From Diphasiastrum complanatum (lineage: Eukaryota; Streptophyta; Lycopodiopsida; Lycopodiales; Lycopodiaceae), in NCBI GenBank assembly GCA_029204225.1, contig CM055109.1:18157590-18221589 (forward strand): a stretch of DNA of 64,000 nucleotides, in the 5' to 3' direction. How positions within the stretch are numbered: the stretch's first letter is position 1; every line of letters begins with the position of its first letter. The notes under the pieces are model-generated. The model saw only the letters and a program-made list of their open reading frames with translations, made no database searches and had not been told where the DNA came from. Positions 23,760 to 33,720 of the stretch are shown here, piece by piece. The translations under genes were made by a program, and so were the position numbers.

Positions 23760-24405
23760 TCGGTTGCCCACAGCAGTTAATTAAAGCGAATCTAATTCGT
23801 CAATTGTGAAAAAGCCTTATGGAATTCCTCCAGGAATTCAGCCCAATCACAGTTCTATGGGTTTCGTCCTCCACCACGAGGAGGCCTTACCCAAAGCAAA
23901 AAACCGACGAAATTTACTTTTTTTATTCTGGGACGTTGCATAAGCTAAAGTAGCTTGGCCAACGATTTATCTGGTCAATAACAACTTCTAGGCCTTACTC
24001 ACCGGAAATTTTTTTTGTTTTTAAGCCCAAGCTGTATATCATAATGGCTAATAATCGATTAGATAGATTTTGCATTGGGTTTTTCCTATTCATTGTGTAG
24101 ATGAAATTCCAACACACCATGGTCCTAAACTGCAACCATGTGTTTAATATTTGTAGGGGGTCATCACAGTCGAGTGATGCCGGGCGAATTTTTATTTGCC
24201 ACCCCTTCTCTAGAATTTCATTCAATCCATTTGCAAAGCAAAAAACCGAAAAAAAAATTGATAAAATTTTTCGTTCGGTTAAATCATTATGGGTATACTT
24301 TCTTAATCGAGCAATGTCCACAAAAAATAGCGTTTTAACGGACAATAACTTGCCCATAGAATTTTTACCAATGCAACAAATACGTGAAAAAAACCTAATA
24401 TGCAT
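23760..24405 (-). pseudogene. Gag capsid fragment
   Basis: One frame carries IKIRPASLDCDDPLQILNTW, like the P.F.G..DP..A..WL capsid start of plant Ty3 Gag. Further down, after frame changes, come LCNVPE, KVNFVGFLLW and NCDWAEFLEEFHKAF, the usual capsid middle. Several stops and shifts mark it as a pseudogene. Confidence 0.55.
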
Positions 24406-24709
24406 CGAAATCTAATTCACACCAAATTTTGAAGCCATTATGTTTTGCGAGTACCTTAACTACATTCACAAAAACATGGACTAAGAAAAGCCCATGGAAT
24501 ATCTAAAAGAATGAAAAACAAAAAACCTCACCAGGCCCACTCCTTCTCCCTACCTACCATGCCCAAAGTTTCCATTAAAACTTTTAGTAAACTCAAAGTT
24601 AACCTAAGCCCCCCCACCCCTTTCCATCCTCTCCTTTCCCTCCAAAAAAAGGGCTCCCCGGGCCTCTAATACCCGCGCCTCTGATACACGCGACCAGAGA
24701 GCAGCCCGA

Positions 24710-24712
<3 letters not shown>

Positions 24713-24779
<67 letters not shown>

Positions 24780-24810
24780 AAGAAAGAAAGCTTTATTAAC
24801 GTCTTTTGGG

Positions 24811-24861
<51 letters not shown>
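24713..24861 (-). repeat. Two GA microsatellites around a LINE tail remnant
   Basis: GA runs at 24713-24769 and 24813-24861 flank gaaagaaagaaagctttattaacgtcttttgggcac. On the minus strand this is GTGCCCAAAAGACGTTAATAAAGC followed by CTTTCTTTC, that is, half of the LINE tail hairpin, the AATAAAGC box and the repeat. Confidence 0.8.
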
Positions 24862-24863
<2 letters not shown>

Positions 24864-25457
24864 CGCCCAGTCTCCATCTTTCTCACCCACCTTTCAGGTG
24901 AAACCAGTTAGGAGGAGGGCGCTCAGCATGCAGCTGGAGGGCGCGCGATTGGAATGTTTTATGTGTTGTTTTTTGTGTTGTTCTATCAAGCTTTCCCAAC
25001 TTGAAAGCTAGGCTTGAAGTTATCTTACCTTTCTTGCAACATTCCTTGCTCTGAATAAAGCAAGTAGAGCGTTTTTACAATAGAATAACATCCTTTCATG
25101 TCTGGTTTTTGCAGAAAGAGATTACATAAAGGATGCAAATCTTGTTTGCTTAGCCTTACTTTGTTTATACAAATGCTTAAGCAACCATTTATGTACAGTT
25201 TAGCATGCCTAGATCACATTATGTCTGAGAAATAGGTCTCGTCATCCTCACCAACCCTGGTATGACGATATATGCAAACAAGGAACACCTTCAATCTGCA
25301 CAATCCCCCCACCTTCGGCATCTCAGACATCTATATAGCTATACTTGTCGTTATAAATAACGTATATACGAATCTTCGGAAGGGAAACGCTTGGTGGATC
25401 TTCTTTATAGCTCCTCATCTGGTGTTTTTTGGCGTGAGTTCATCCCCCGTGCCCAAC

Positions 25458-25869
25458 AATTATGGACTTGGCTCTTTACATTTGCCACGTCCATTCGCAT
25501 CTACTTTACCTTTACTTTTTATGCATAAGCAGGCCTTGGGCCCTCTATTTTATTGTTTACTGACATTTAGACTATATGGTTGGCCTTGGGCCCTATTATT
25601 ATTTTTTCGACATTTAGACCATATTACCTTGGAGGGGGGGCCCTCTTGGAGGGCGGACTATTTTCCCTCCCAGTTGACTCTTGTCCTCTGGACTCCTTTC
25701 TAGGGCTTCCTGTTGGATATAAGTAGGGCTCTAGTGTCACTTTCATTTTCAGCTTATGATATGGATCTCTCTCTCCTTTAGCCTCCTTAGTCTCTCTTTT
25801 TCTTGCTTTCTAGGATTAAGTCTTGCTTTTGTGCTACTTTCTAGATTACTTGTGGATTCATTCGTAACT
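25458..25869 (+). repeat. 5' LTR of the second family A element (412 bp)
   Basis: Starts AATTATGGACTTGG and ends TTCGTAACT directly before the PBS. It matches the reverse complement of the LTRs at 10918-11368. Confidence 0.82.
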
Positions 25870-25881
25870 TGGCATCAGAGC
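25870..25881 (+). other. Primer binding site variant
   Basis: TGGCATCAGAGC, one base different from the usual TGGTATCAGAGC, abutting the LTR end. Confidence 0.85.
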
Positions 25882-26197
25882 ACTTTCCTGAGCAAAATTT
25901 TTCTTTCCGAAGAGCTCCCATCCACCGTGCATATCCTCCATCGCTGCTTCCTCGCTATCCCTGCCCTCCCTCTCTTTTTGTGGCAGCTGAAATTTTTTGG
26001 TCAGATTACAGAACAGTTCCTCGGTATTTGAGGTCTTGAAACTTGAACTGGAGATGCCGATTTCCCTTTTCCACTGTCTTCTGCTTGGTGACTACCTCTA
26101 TTACGAGTTCTTGTGAGAGTCGTTTACATGTTTTTTTTATGGCGTACCTGTTGTGACGACTTATGTTCTCTCCTTCAATTCGTCCATTGGATTCTGT

Positions 26198-26975
26198 ATG
26201 TCTATTGTTCCTTCTGCCACACGTCCTCCTATTCCTCGCCCTGTTTTTGTCCGTCGTTACACTTCCACAGAGTTCGCCGACATTCAGCAGAAACGTCTTT
26301 GTTTCTGTTGTAAGAGTCCAGACCACCTTGCTCGTGATTGTCGCCAGACTCCTCTTACTACTACTACTATAATCGATCATGAGGGCACTGACACTGATGA
26401 TTCTGATATCTATATCCATATCTCCAACGACCTTGATCCTGTGTCCGATCCTTATTCTGACCTCCTCCCAACTACTTGCCATGCCCAGCTTGCTTATGCT
26501 ACCTGGACTGGGCATCCTAGTCCTCGCTCCATTCGGTTACGCATACGCATTACTGGACGGGAATATATTGCTTTAGTGGATACAAGCAGCACAGATTCCT
26601 TTCTCAGCAGTTAATCTCTAGTCGGATCCGTGCTTTACCTATTCCTTTACACATTCCTTTATCAGCAGTTACATCTCTAGTGGATGCGTGCTTTACCTAT
26701 TCCTGCTCCACAGCCTCTCAATGTTGAGGTTGCCAGTTCTCATTCTTTCCCTAGCTCTCAGATGTTCCAGGGCTTGGCATATCACATTGGGGATTTTTCC
26801 GGACAGGCGGATCTTTATACTATTCCTATGGAGCGCTATGATCTTATTCTTCGTGTTGATTGGTTTGCTTCTCTTGGTCTCGTTACACTGGATTTGACAC
26901 GGCAGACACTCTCTTTGTGCATGATTCAGTCACCCACTCCTTTGTTGGCATCGATTCCCAGAGAGATTATCAGCT
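26198..26975 (+). pseudogene. Family A gag zinc knuckle and protease
   Basis: Encodes QQKRLCFCCKSPDHLARDC, a complete CX2CX4HX4C zinc knuckle, then an acidic linker and ITGREYIALVDTSSTDSFLS, where the aspartic protease DTG reads DTS. A stop and a ~50-bp near-duplication (tcctttctcagcagttaat / tcctttatcagcagttaca at about 26598-26670) follow, then FQGLAYHIGDFSGQADLYTI and RYDLILRVDWF. The gag capsid part is deleted: leader sequence runs straight into the end of gag at about 26200. Confidence 0.82.
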
Positions 26976-27049
26976 GATTAGTGGGAAACATTTTATGCGT
27001 AGCCCTTCTAAGGCTCATTGTGCGACTCTCTTATGTGTACAGCGGGCTA

Positions 27050-27835
27050 CAGCGGCTTCTTCAGTCGCCATTTCACCACCACCAGCTATTCCTCAAGTGA
27101 TATCTGACCTCTTACATGGGTATGCTTATGTCTTTTCAGAACCTACAACGCTACCACCATTGCTTGATGTTAACCACCAGATTGATTTACACCCTGGGTC
27201 TGCTCCTCCCTCCTGTCCTCCCTACCATATGTCTATGTCTGAGCGTGATGAGGTTGAGCTTCAGATCTCTGCATTATTAGACCAGGGTCTTATTGTTCCC
27301 AGCCATTGTCCTTTTGGTGCCCTTGTTCTCCTTGTCAGTAAGCAAGATGGTACAAAATGTCTCTACGTAGATTATCGTGCCCTCAATAAGCTAACTATCC
27401 GTAATCAGTAACCTATCCCTCATATGGATGACCTATTTGATCAACTTTGCACTTCCCAGATTTTTTCCAAGATAGACCTTCATTCTGGATATCACTAGAT
27501 TAGGATGCACCCCTCTGACAAACATAAGACTGCTTTTTGTACCCATCTTGGCTTATACGAGTTTTGTGTGCTTCCTTTTGGTGTTACTAATGGTCCTCCT
27601 ACGTTCCAGAATGTTATGAATAATATTATGCGTCCACTTCTTGGTCATTGTGTTTTAGTTTATTTCGACGACATTCTCATTTTTAGTACATCCCTTGACG
27701 AGCATGTGTCCCATCTCACGTCTGTCAATTACTCATTCACCATCATTTGTTTGCCAAACTGTCCAAATGTTCTTTCGCCGTTGCGGAGATTGAATTTCTT
27801 GGGTTTCTTATTTGTGTGGGCGTATTCGCCTTGAT
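27050..27835 (+). pseudogene. Family A reverse transcriptase
   Basis: Carries [55 protein letters not shown] then a stop, FSKIDLHSGYH then a stop, [20 protein letters not shown] and VYFDDILIF, the YxDD active site. A further frame loss occurs after about 27730. Confidence 0.87.
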
Positions 27836-28530
27836 CCTCGTAAGGTTCAGGCTATCCAGGACTGGCCTAAACCAAACGATGTTCACCATGTTAGTATGTT
27901 CCTCGGTTTAGCCACTCACCTTCGCCGCCAGTTCCACACTTTGCCACTGTGGCCGCTCCTCTTCATGCTCTTCTAAAGAAATCTCGTACATTTCTGTGGA
28001 CCCCTATTTGTCAGACAACCTTTGATACTCTTCGTCGCGCTATTGTTGATGCCGCTGTTATGTGCTTACCTCAATTTGACCAGAAATTTATTGTTGAGAC
28101 TGATGCTAGTTCCATTGGTTTGGGTGCCTTACTTTGCCAGTCCCAGTGCATCATTGCTTATGAGTCGCGACAAGTTCGCTCTTATGAGCAACGGTATTCT
28201 GTCAAGAGCTTCTCGCCATTATCTATGCTCTTAAGAAGTGGCGTCATTACCTGTATTGTATACCATTTGACATTGTTACTGACCACCAGTCATCATGTTG
28301 GGTCTCTCTGTATCCCTAGCTCCTTGCCTCTTCATCCCCAGTTATTGTCTGATGCTCATTCCTCCCCTGTTGGTGGAAATTTTGGGTTTCAAAAGTCTTA
28401 TGATCGTCTTAAGGACCACTTTTACTGGCCATCCATGAAGTCTGAGCTAGTCCGCCAGCGGGCTCCAGCGTTTCCTCGTGTTGCAGCTCGCATTACATCT
28501 TTCTACAGCATCAGCATAGACATGACATCA
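27836..28530 (+). pseudogene. Family A RNase H and integrase start
   Basis: RNase H motifs are VETDASSIGLGALLCQSQCI and SYEQRYS, but the segment with the conserved E and the TDHQS motif is reduced and frameshifted. It then jumps to SLPLHPQLLSDAHSSPVGGN and FGFQKSYDRLKDHFYWPSMK of the integrase zinc region, skipping the RNase H C-terminus by deletion. The element ends here. Confidence 0.8.
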
Positions 28531-28544
28531 TGACCTTGATACAT

Positions 28545-28718
28545 ATTATTATTATGCACACACACTCTTATTTTCACATTTATCTTAGTTTGTACTAGAT
28601 GTTTCTTTATTGCAGCTTCAGAGATGTTTTATGCGCTCCCATTGTTGCCACATACTTGACATGTACTTCATTAGTCTTATATGCCTTTTGGCATGGAAAA
28701 GACATTAATAAAGCTTTC

Positions 28719-28764
<46 letters not shown>
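28545..28764 (+). mobile_element. 5'-truncated LINE copy with hairpin tail
   Basis: Ends cttgacatgtacttcattag, tcttat, then ATGCCTTTTGGCAT (28681-28694), gacattaataaagctttc and a CT run to 28764. This is the clearest plus-strand copy of the tail. Confidence 0.75.
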
Positions 28765-28766
<2 letters not shown>

Positions 28767-29039
28767 GAGCCTCCAGAGCTACCAGAGCTCCTCGACACCA
28801 GCCATAGATCACAGCTTCTATGGGTATTAGACGTTATTTTCGAGATTGATATTTTATTCTTCCTTTTACTTTCCTCAGCAAAGCAGGCGGTCAAGCTCTA
28901 GCACATGTACCCTCTTCAGAGCTGGAGGTTAAGCTCTTGTATGCTTTTTATGATTCTATGTTCGATGTGTCTTCTGACTAGCTAGAGAGATTTCTATATT
29001 GTTTTTTTTGCACTTAGACTAGCGATTTTTATGGTGTCT

Positions 29040-29145
29040 GACATGGACAGTGCTCCTTCGAGATATGTACTTATTTCTTTTGTCTTATGTGCCCTTGGGC
29101 ACCCAACAGACATTAATATAATTTCTTCTTCTTCTTCTTCTTCTC
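29040..29145 (+). mobile_element. LINE/SINE tail, variant hairpin
   Basis: Has tgtcttatGTGCCCTTGGGCAC (hairpin 29089-29102), then cagacattaatataattt and a TTC microsatellite. The layout matches 28681-28764 but the stem sequence differs while pairing is kept. Confidence 0.65.
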
Positions 29146-29289
29146 ACACTCCAGTGATGGCTGTCATCTACTAATGCACCTGTCCAGGATGGCTCCATCG
29201 ATCCCTAGCTGCAGCAACGATCCAGCGATTAGCAGATGCACCAGCGGACCTGCCAGCGAGACCTCCAACTGACTAGCAGCATTCCAATT

Positions 29290-29378
29290 GACTAGTTAAT
29301 GATGTACTTTTTATTTGTCTTATGTGCCCATGACAGACATTAATATAATTCTCATTCTAATTCTCTCTCTCTCTCTCA
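29290..29378 (+). mobile_element. LINE/SINE tail, decayed hairpin
   Basis: Has tgtcttatgtgcccatgacagacattaatataatt, then a CT-rich run. It resembles the tail at 29040-29145 with part of the hairpin missing. Confidence 0.55.
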
Positions 29379-29390
29379 ACAACGTTTACA

Positions 29391-30224
29391 ATGATTTTCA
29401 TTCACAATGCATCCCATTCTGGAGAAAAAAGGAAAACTCTGGGAACTTGTAAAACTGACCGCTGTAAAAAAAAATTCCCATGCCATAATTTGCGACCATT
29501 TTTCAGCTATGTATGGTATCCATGTCGAGACGTGAACGGGTATGAGAATTGTTCGGCCATGTGTCGCCCCTACCAGGGCTCTGCATACAGCGAGCTACTT
29601 CCCATAGCTGTCCCTTCTTGACAATTCCTCATATGTAGCTGGAAAATGTAGATTAAGTTTGGAACTTTGAAATTTGTAGCATCTGGAAATCTGTAAGTTG
29701 AAAATGTAGAAGCCCGCAGGTCAACAAACACAGAAGCTGGAAAAGTAGTTGAAGTTAAAACTATTTTAATTGTTCTGGATGTATGGAATGGGCTTCTATG
29801 ATTTCTTGAACAACTCTTGTTTATCTTGTACATTCCATGATGTTGACTTTACTTTCTTTTATGTATTTGATTTCTTCTTGATTTTCTCTCATTGAGCTCT
29901 TAGTCAACACGTGGTCATGCTGTGTAATAGCAACTTAGGTTTTGAAACTAGTGAGACAATAATTTATGCTTGGTGTTGAATTTTTTCTGATTTTTACTGG
30001 GCTTGACCTGGAATTTCTTTGCACTTTTATTTTTTAAGTGAGCTTTACCTAATTAAGTTTCTGACCTCTCAAATTGAATTGTGAATTTGGATATGTCATT
30101 GGTTGTACCAGGCAGTTTCATTATTGCCTCCATAAACCTTTTATATGTATTTTCATGGGGAGGAAGAGTTTGCTCTTTAGAAAAACACAATCATTTGACT
30201 TGGAACTTATTTACTTCGTTCCAG
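29391..30224. other. 3' end of the 24.6-kb intron
   Basis: AT-rich sequence without recognisable elements, ending in the acceptor ttcgttccag. Confidence 0.45.
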
Positions 30225-30392
30225 TCTTTTGCAGTTGCAGCCTCAGAACAGAAGATCTATTTGTGGAAGTTTTGGAGCTCAGTACAGTTTCTGTCATCAG
30301 AATCGAGTCAATCAAAAGCTTTTCCAGAATGGAATGATTACAAAGAGCTCGATTTCACGACAGATAATGAGCAAAAACCATCCAGTGATCCG
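30225..30392 (+). CDS. IFT121: IFT121 exon 2 of the window (56 codons)
   Basis: The acceptor is ttcgttccag at 30224. The exon opens SFAVAASEQKIYLWKFW, which continues directly from FLAMNS of the previous exon, so nothing is missing across the 24.6-kb intron. The second half (about residues 20-56) is a charged linker that is poorly conserved in the family. The end is set by phase: the only GT that keeps frame with the next exon is gtgatc at 30393, a weak donor. The frame runs to a stop at 30411 if not spliced. Confidence 0.82.
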
Positions 30393-30600
30393 GTGATCAA
30401 GAATGTTTTTTAGAAGTTCTTTTGGTGGTTCTTTGGATTTTCCGATGGAGCTGACATTATCCATCTTTTCCTGTTTTTTTTCTTATGGCATAATGTTTAG
30501 ATTTGCTTGTGATAGTAGTCTATAAATATTTTCACTGTGGATGAAATAGTGTACGCATTTTCTTCTGATTAAAGTTGCTGAATATTGTGATTATTTGCAG

Positions 30601-30760
30601 GGAAATGGGGCTACAGCAAATGGTAGTCTGGACCAAATTTGCTGCATTTGTTCCTCTGATAAGTACCTTACGGTTGGTCGAGAATCTGGAATCTTGGTTA
30701 GTTACAGCTTACCTGCTGTTGCTATTGAAGGCACCGATGTTCTACAGTGCAGGCCTCAAG
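30601..30760 (+). CDS. IFT121: IFT121 exon 3 of the window (53 codons plus 1 base)
   Basis: The acceptor is ttatttgcag at 30600. The exon encodes a short glycine/asparagine-rich lead, then DQICCICSSDKYLTVGRESG and VSYSLPAV...LQCRPQ. VGRESG is a hallmark of this family near the end of the second propeller. It ends with one base of a split codon before gtcaca, a non-consensus donor. The split codon completes as Ala with the next exon and restores the family's SLNC.S.RL segment, which supports the junction. Confidence 0.87.
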
Positions 30761-31122
30761 GTCACACTCCCTTAACAAAACTAAACATTCTTATTCCTAA
30801 AATCATATATCATTTTAATTGAAGGGTGCATCTTAAACATGACAATTGGTGTAAATTCTCATGAAACTCTTTTGTGCCTATTCTGTTTCCTCTTTAAACG
30901 TTACATTAGAAACGCCAAAGAAAATACCTAAGTGATATTTGAAAGTGACAAAGGATGAACCTTGACATGAGTTATAATGTAGCCAGAATAATGTCTACAA
31001 TTATGCCACAAAAAACTATCCAATACAGATCAACACTAGTGCGATTTTCCTATTTTGTAAGTGCATCTTATAATGATTTGACTTTTGCAAGCAGACCAAC
31101 ATGTACCGTTTTTCAATTGCAG

Positions 31123-31223
31123 CTATCAGTCTGAATTGCGACTCTACGCGACTATCTGTCATTGATATCAATGGCCTTTTGACCTTTTATGATTTGCATG
31201 GTTCCACCAAGGCTTCAAAGAAG
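31123..31223 (+). CDS. IFT121: IFT121 exon 4 of the window
   Basis: The acceptor is ttcaattgcag. After completing the split Ala codon, the exon reads ISLNCDSTRLSVIDINGLLT then FYDLHGSTKASKK, the last WD40 blades of the family (LSLNC.S.RL.IIDI.G.LTF.DL). It ends in phase 0 at gtgtga. The following 3.9-kb intron contains a deleted Ty3 element and an unclassified repeat. Confidence 0.87.
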
Positions 31224-31918
31224 GTGTGACCTTCAAAAACTCGCATTGATCATGACTTGGGACCAGAGCCAATTTGTATTTGTTACATAGTCTTCTAAGT
31301 CGTTCAGGTTCCATAGAATATATCATTCTTCTTGGATAACACACAGGAGTCAGGTTGAGGCTCACATTCTTACACTTTGACAAAGCCAACCTTTCAAGTT
31401 TCTACCATTTTTCCACACGTAAGGATGAAACTTAGCCGTAATGAACGCTAGTAGTATGTAAAGCCAATATAACATGTTTTGTAGTGTTTCCAGGTAATAA
31501 TTGTCATGCACCATGACTTCAGTTTGCTGAAAATTCAATCAAGAAGTAGGCAATGAGGAGATCAAACATGTTTTGTCAAAAACAAGAAGCTTTTCATAGG
31601 TTCATAGGACCTTAACTTGCAAAAAGGCGAGGATTTCTAGTCCTTTAGGGATAGCATCCTCACAAACTGATTCTACTGAGGTTCAGATCTGAACCAATTT
31701 AAAATTCACTGACTAGCTTCCATTGGTCGTTGGTTCTATGACAGTGGAGCCAGTTTTTAAGGATAGTCATCCCGATTTATGGTCCTTATGGATCACATGG
31801 GATAGCTATACAGTACCATGTCCACTTGTTCATGACATTGTTATTTGGCATTCTTGGTCTAGATGACTAGCTTGGGATGCAGTTACAACATGTTCAGTTT
31901 TTGGGTCTTGGTCCTTAC

Positions 31919-32170
31919 GAATCGCTTGGGACATTGGTATATTTTTCTCTCTATGTCTTATTGATACTTGGCATTCCTTGATATGTTTAGCTTTGGTTGG
32001 GGCAATGAAAACATGGTGGTCCTTCTATGATAGCTCATATGGTGTGGTTCCCCTAGACTACATCTTTGGAGTCCATTGTTGTGAATACTTCTAGGTATTC
32101 ATGGTCCCTTTGGATAACTTGGGTTGCAATTGTTTTCATTTTTGAGGCTATTCAACATGCATGATCACTA
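31919..32170 (+). repeat. Unclassified interspersed repeat, copy 1
   Basis: Shares cttgggacattggtat, tacttggcat, gactacat.tttggagtcc and tacttctaggtatt.atggtccctt with 38879-39130 in the same order. Upstream (31740-31920) the phrase ggtcctta.g.atc.c.tgggat recurs, suggesting a degenerate internal tandem array. I see no coding content. Confidence 0.6.
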
Positions 32171-32399
32171 TGTGTAGCTTGGGGTCCATTGTTTTCTACT
32201 CATGCTTATTCTATATAAGTGCCTTGGAGGTTTTTTAAATATGGCATCATTGGTCCATTTAGCAAAGCTGGTCTCTTAATGATGCTCTTTGGCCTTCGCA
32301 GATTCTACTTGTTTGATTGGAGGGGACTTTCTATAGCAGTTTCTTATATGGGATGATGACAGGTCCAGGTAGGTCTCTTCTCTATCACCCCTTTTGGAC

Positions 32400-33720
32400 C
32401 TAAGGGATGCACTTACATGATAATTACACCTTTTCTGCCCTCTTCTTTTGCTGTCCATCGCCCATTTTCAGCCCTATATTCACCTTTTTCAGCTCTATTT
32501 GCTGTCCATTCTTAACTCTATTTGGCAGTAGTTTCTTGCACCCATCTTCAACTATTTTTGCCATCAATTTCTGCTTCAATTTTTCAGCCATTCAGTGTGT
32601 CATTTGGTGAACCTTTCTCAGATATACATTTTGATATTCATTTTTCAGCTTACGCAATTTCCAGCGTCCTACTCTTTAGTTGTGATTTTTGTGGTTTAAT
32701 GAGCTTATTTGGGGTGATGACGAGAGTCTGTTCCCTCAAGTTTTTGTTCATTTTTTGGGCGTTATTCACTTCTTGTGTGATGGCATCTTCAGCCCTATTT
32801 CCTCTGAGATCCCTCAGACTTCCATGGACGATGTTGTCAAGAGGGCTCTCGATCATGTCATGATCCTATCTTTCACTTCTTGATGATTTCTTGACACGTC
32901 TTGCTACTGTCCAATCTCATACCTCTCTTCCTACTCATGGTTCTAACAAGGCCCCTATGCCATCCTCTCTTAGCTTTGGAGTTTTCTTTTCTACTTCTCT
33001 ACCTACTGGTAGCCTATTTGGTGGCCCTACGTTTCCCACCAACCCACCTCCTAGTTTCCACCCATTTTCTCGTCCTGCCGGTCTTGATCCTCATTATCCT
33101 CGTGACTTTGACATAAGATCCAACTTACTATCTATTTAGGTTCCTCTGTTGGTATCTCTTAGAGAATTGGTTTGCTAAGTCGAAGACTTATTTCTTGATG
33201 TACCCGAAGTCAGACATTCAAAAGCTCCAGCTTGTTGCTTTACACTTAGATGGCCGTGCCACTACTTATGGCATTTTCCATACTAGTCCCTTACTTGTTT
33301 CTATCGAGGATGATGCACCTCGTGATGCTACTTTTCTTCATGATCATGAGCTTTTTCCTGTCCTACCAGATGCTAGTCGACATTGACAACAAGTTTAGGT
33401 ACACAATTGCTTGCAGATTAGGCTCGTGCTCTTTTTGGTCCTCTACATCTGCTTCAGTTGCTGATCCACTTGGACTATTTGTTACATGATTATCTTGCAC
33501 CATGTAGTGTCCTCTTCCGCAGGGGGTCCTGCGCTCCCCTTCCCTTATGCGGGCCATGTTTTTTAGTAGGGGAGAGTTATGGACTCAGCTTATTACATTC
33601 GCAGTGTCCTACTTTTATTACTTTTAAGCAAGCCTTGGGCCCTTTTGTATTCATTTATTCATTTATTTGCTACTTAACTATATGGTTATGGAATGGGAGT
33701 CCTCCTGGTGGGTCACAGGT
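32400..33720 (+). mobile_element. Family A Ty3 remnant: leader, gag and 3' LTR
   Basis: A leader rich in ttttcagc motifs (from about 32430) is followed by a decayed gag: SNKAPMPSSLSFG, GPTFPTNPPPSFHPF, DPHYPRDFD and QLVALHLDGRATT. It then jumps to a polypurine run and an LTR starting AGTTATGGACTC at 33575, truncated at about 33715. All of pol is missing. Confidence 0.72.

Larger units (their letters stand above)
21740..24405 (-). mobile_element. Ty3-type remnant, minus strand, internally deleted
   Basis: On the minus strand a pol-end-like stretch (gaggacagaacttgaataag) is followed by a purine run and then TGTCATGCCC at about 22349, the expected order of pol end, polypurine tract and LTR start. 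The LTR would run down towards 21740. The gag of apparently the same element lies at 23760-24405. RT and integrase are not recognisable in between (22400-23750), which is otherwise unassigned. Boundaries are approximate. Confidence 0.5.
25458..28530 (+). mobile_element. Ty3-type retrotransposon, family A, plus strand, 3'-truncated
   Basis: The LTR, PBS, leader, end of gag, protease, RT, RNase H and the integrase zinc region follow one another. It belongs to the same family as the element at 6359-12156 (same protein motifs in the same order), but it keeps the zinc knuckle and protease and lacks the gag N-terminus. It stops within the integrase zinc region near 28450-28530, so there is no 3' LTR and the target-site duplication cannot be checked. 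Confidence 0.85.

Noticed and set aside
24599-24890. Ser-Leu repeat proteins on the minus strand
   Set aside because: Pure translation of GA/CT microsatellites.
25225-25320. LINE linker motif PWYDDICKQ before the Ty3 insertion at 25458
   Set aside because: A single short motif without neighbouring LINE sequence; too weak to annotate.
25450-25458. Shared tgcccaac before the family A LTR starts at 25458 and 11368 as part of the LTR or an insertion preference
   Set aside because: The duplication GTGGC and the LTR start at 33575 place the LTR edge at AGTTATGG; two examples are too few to claim target preference.
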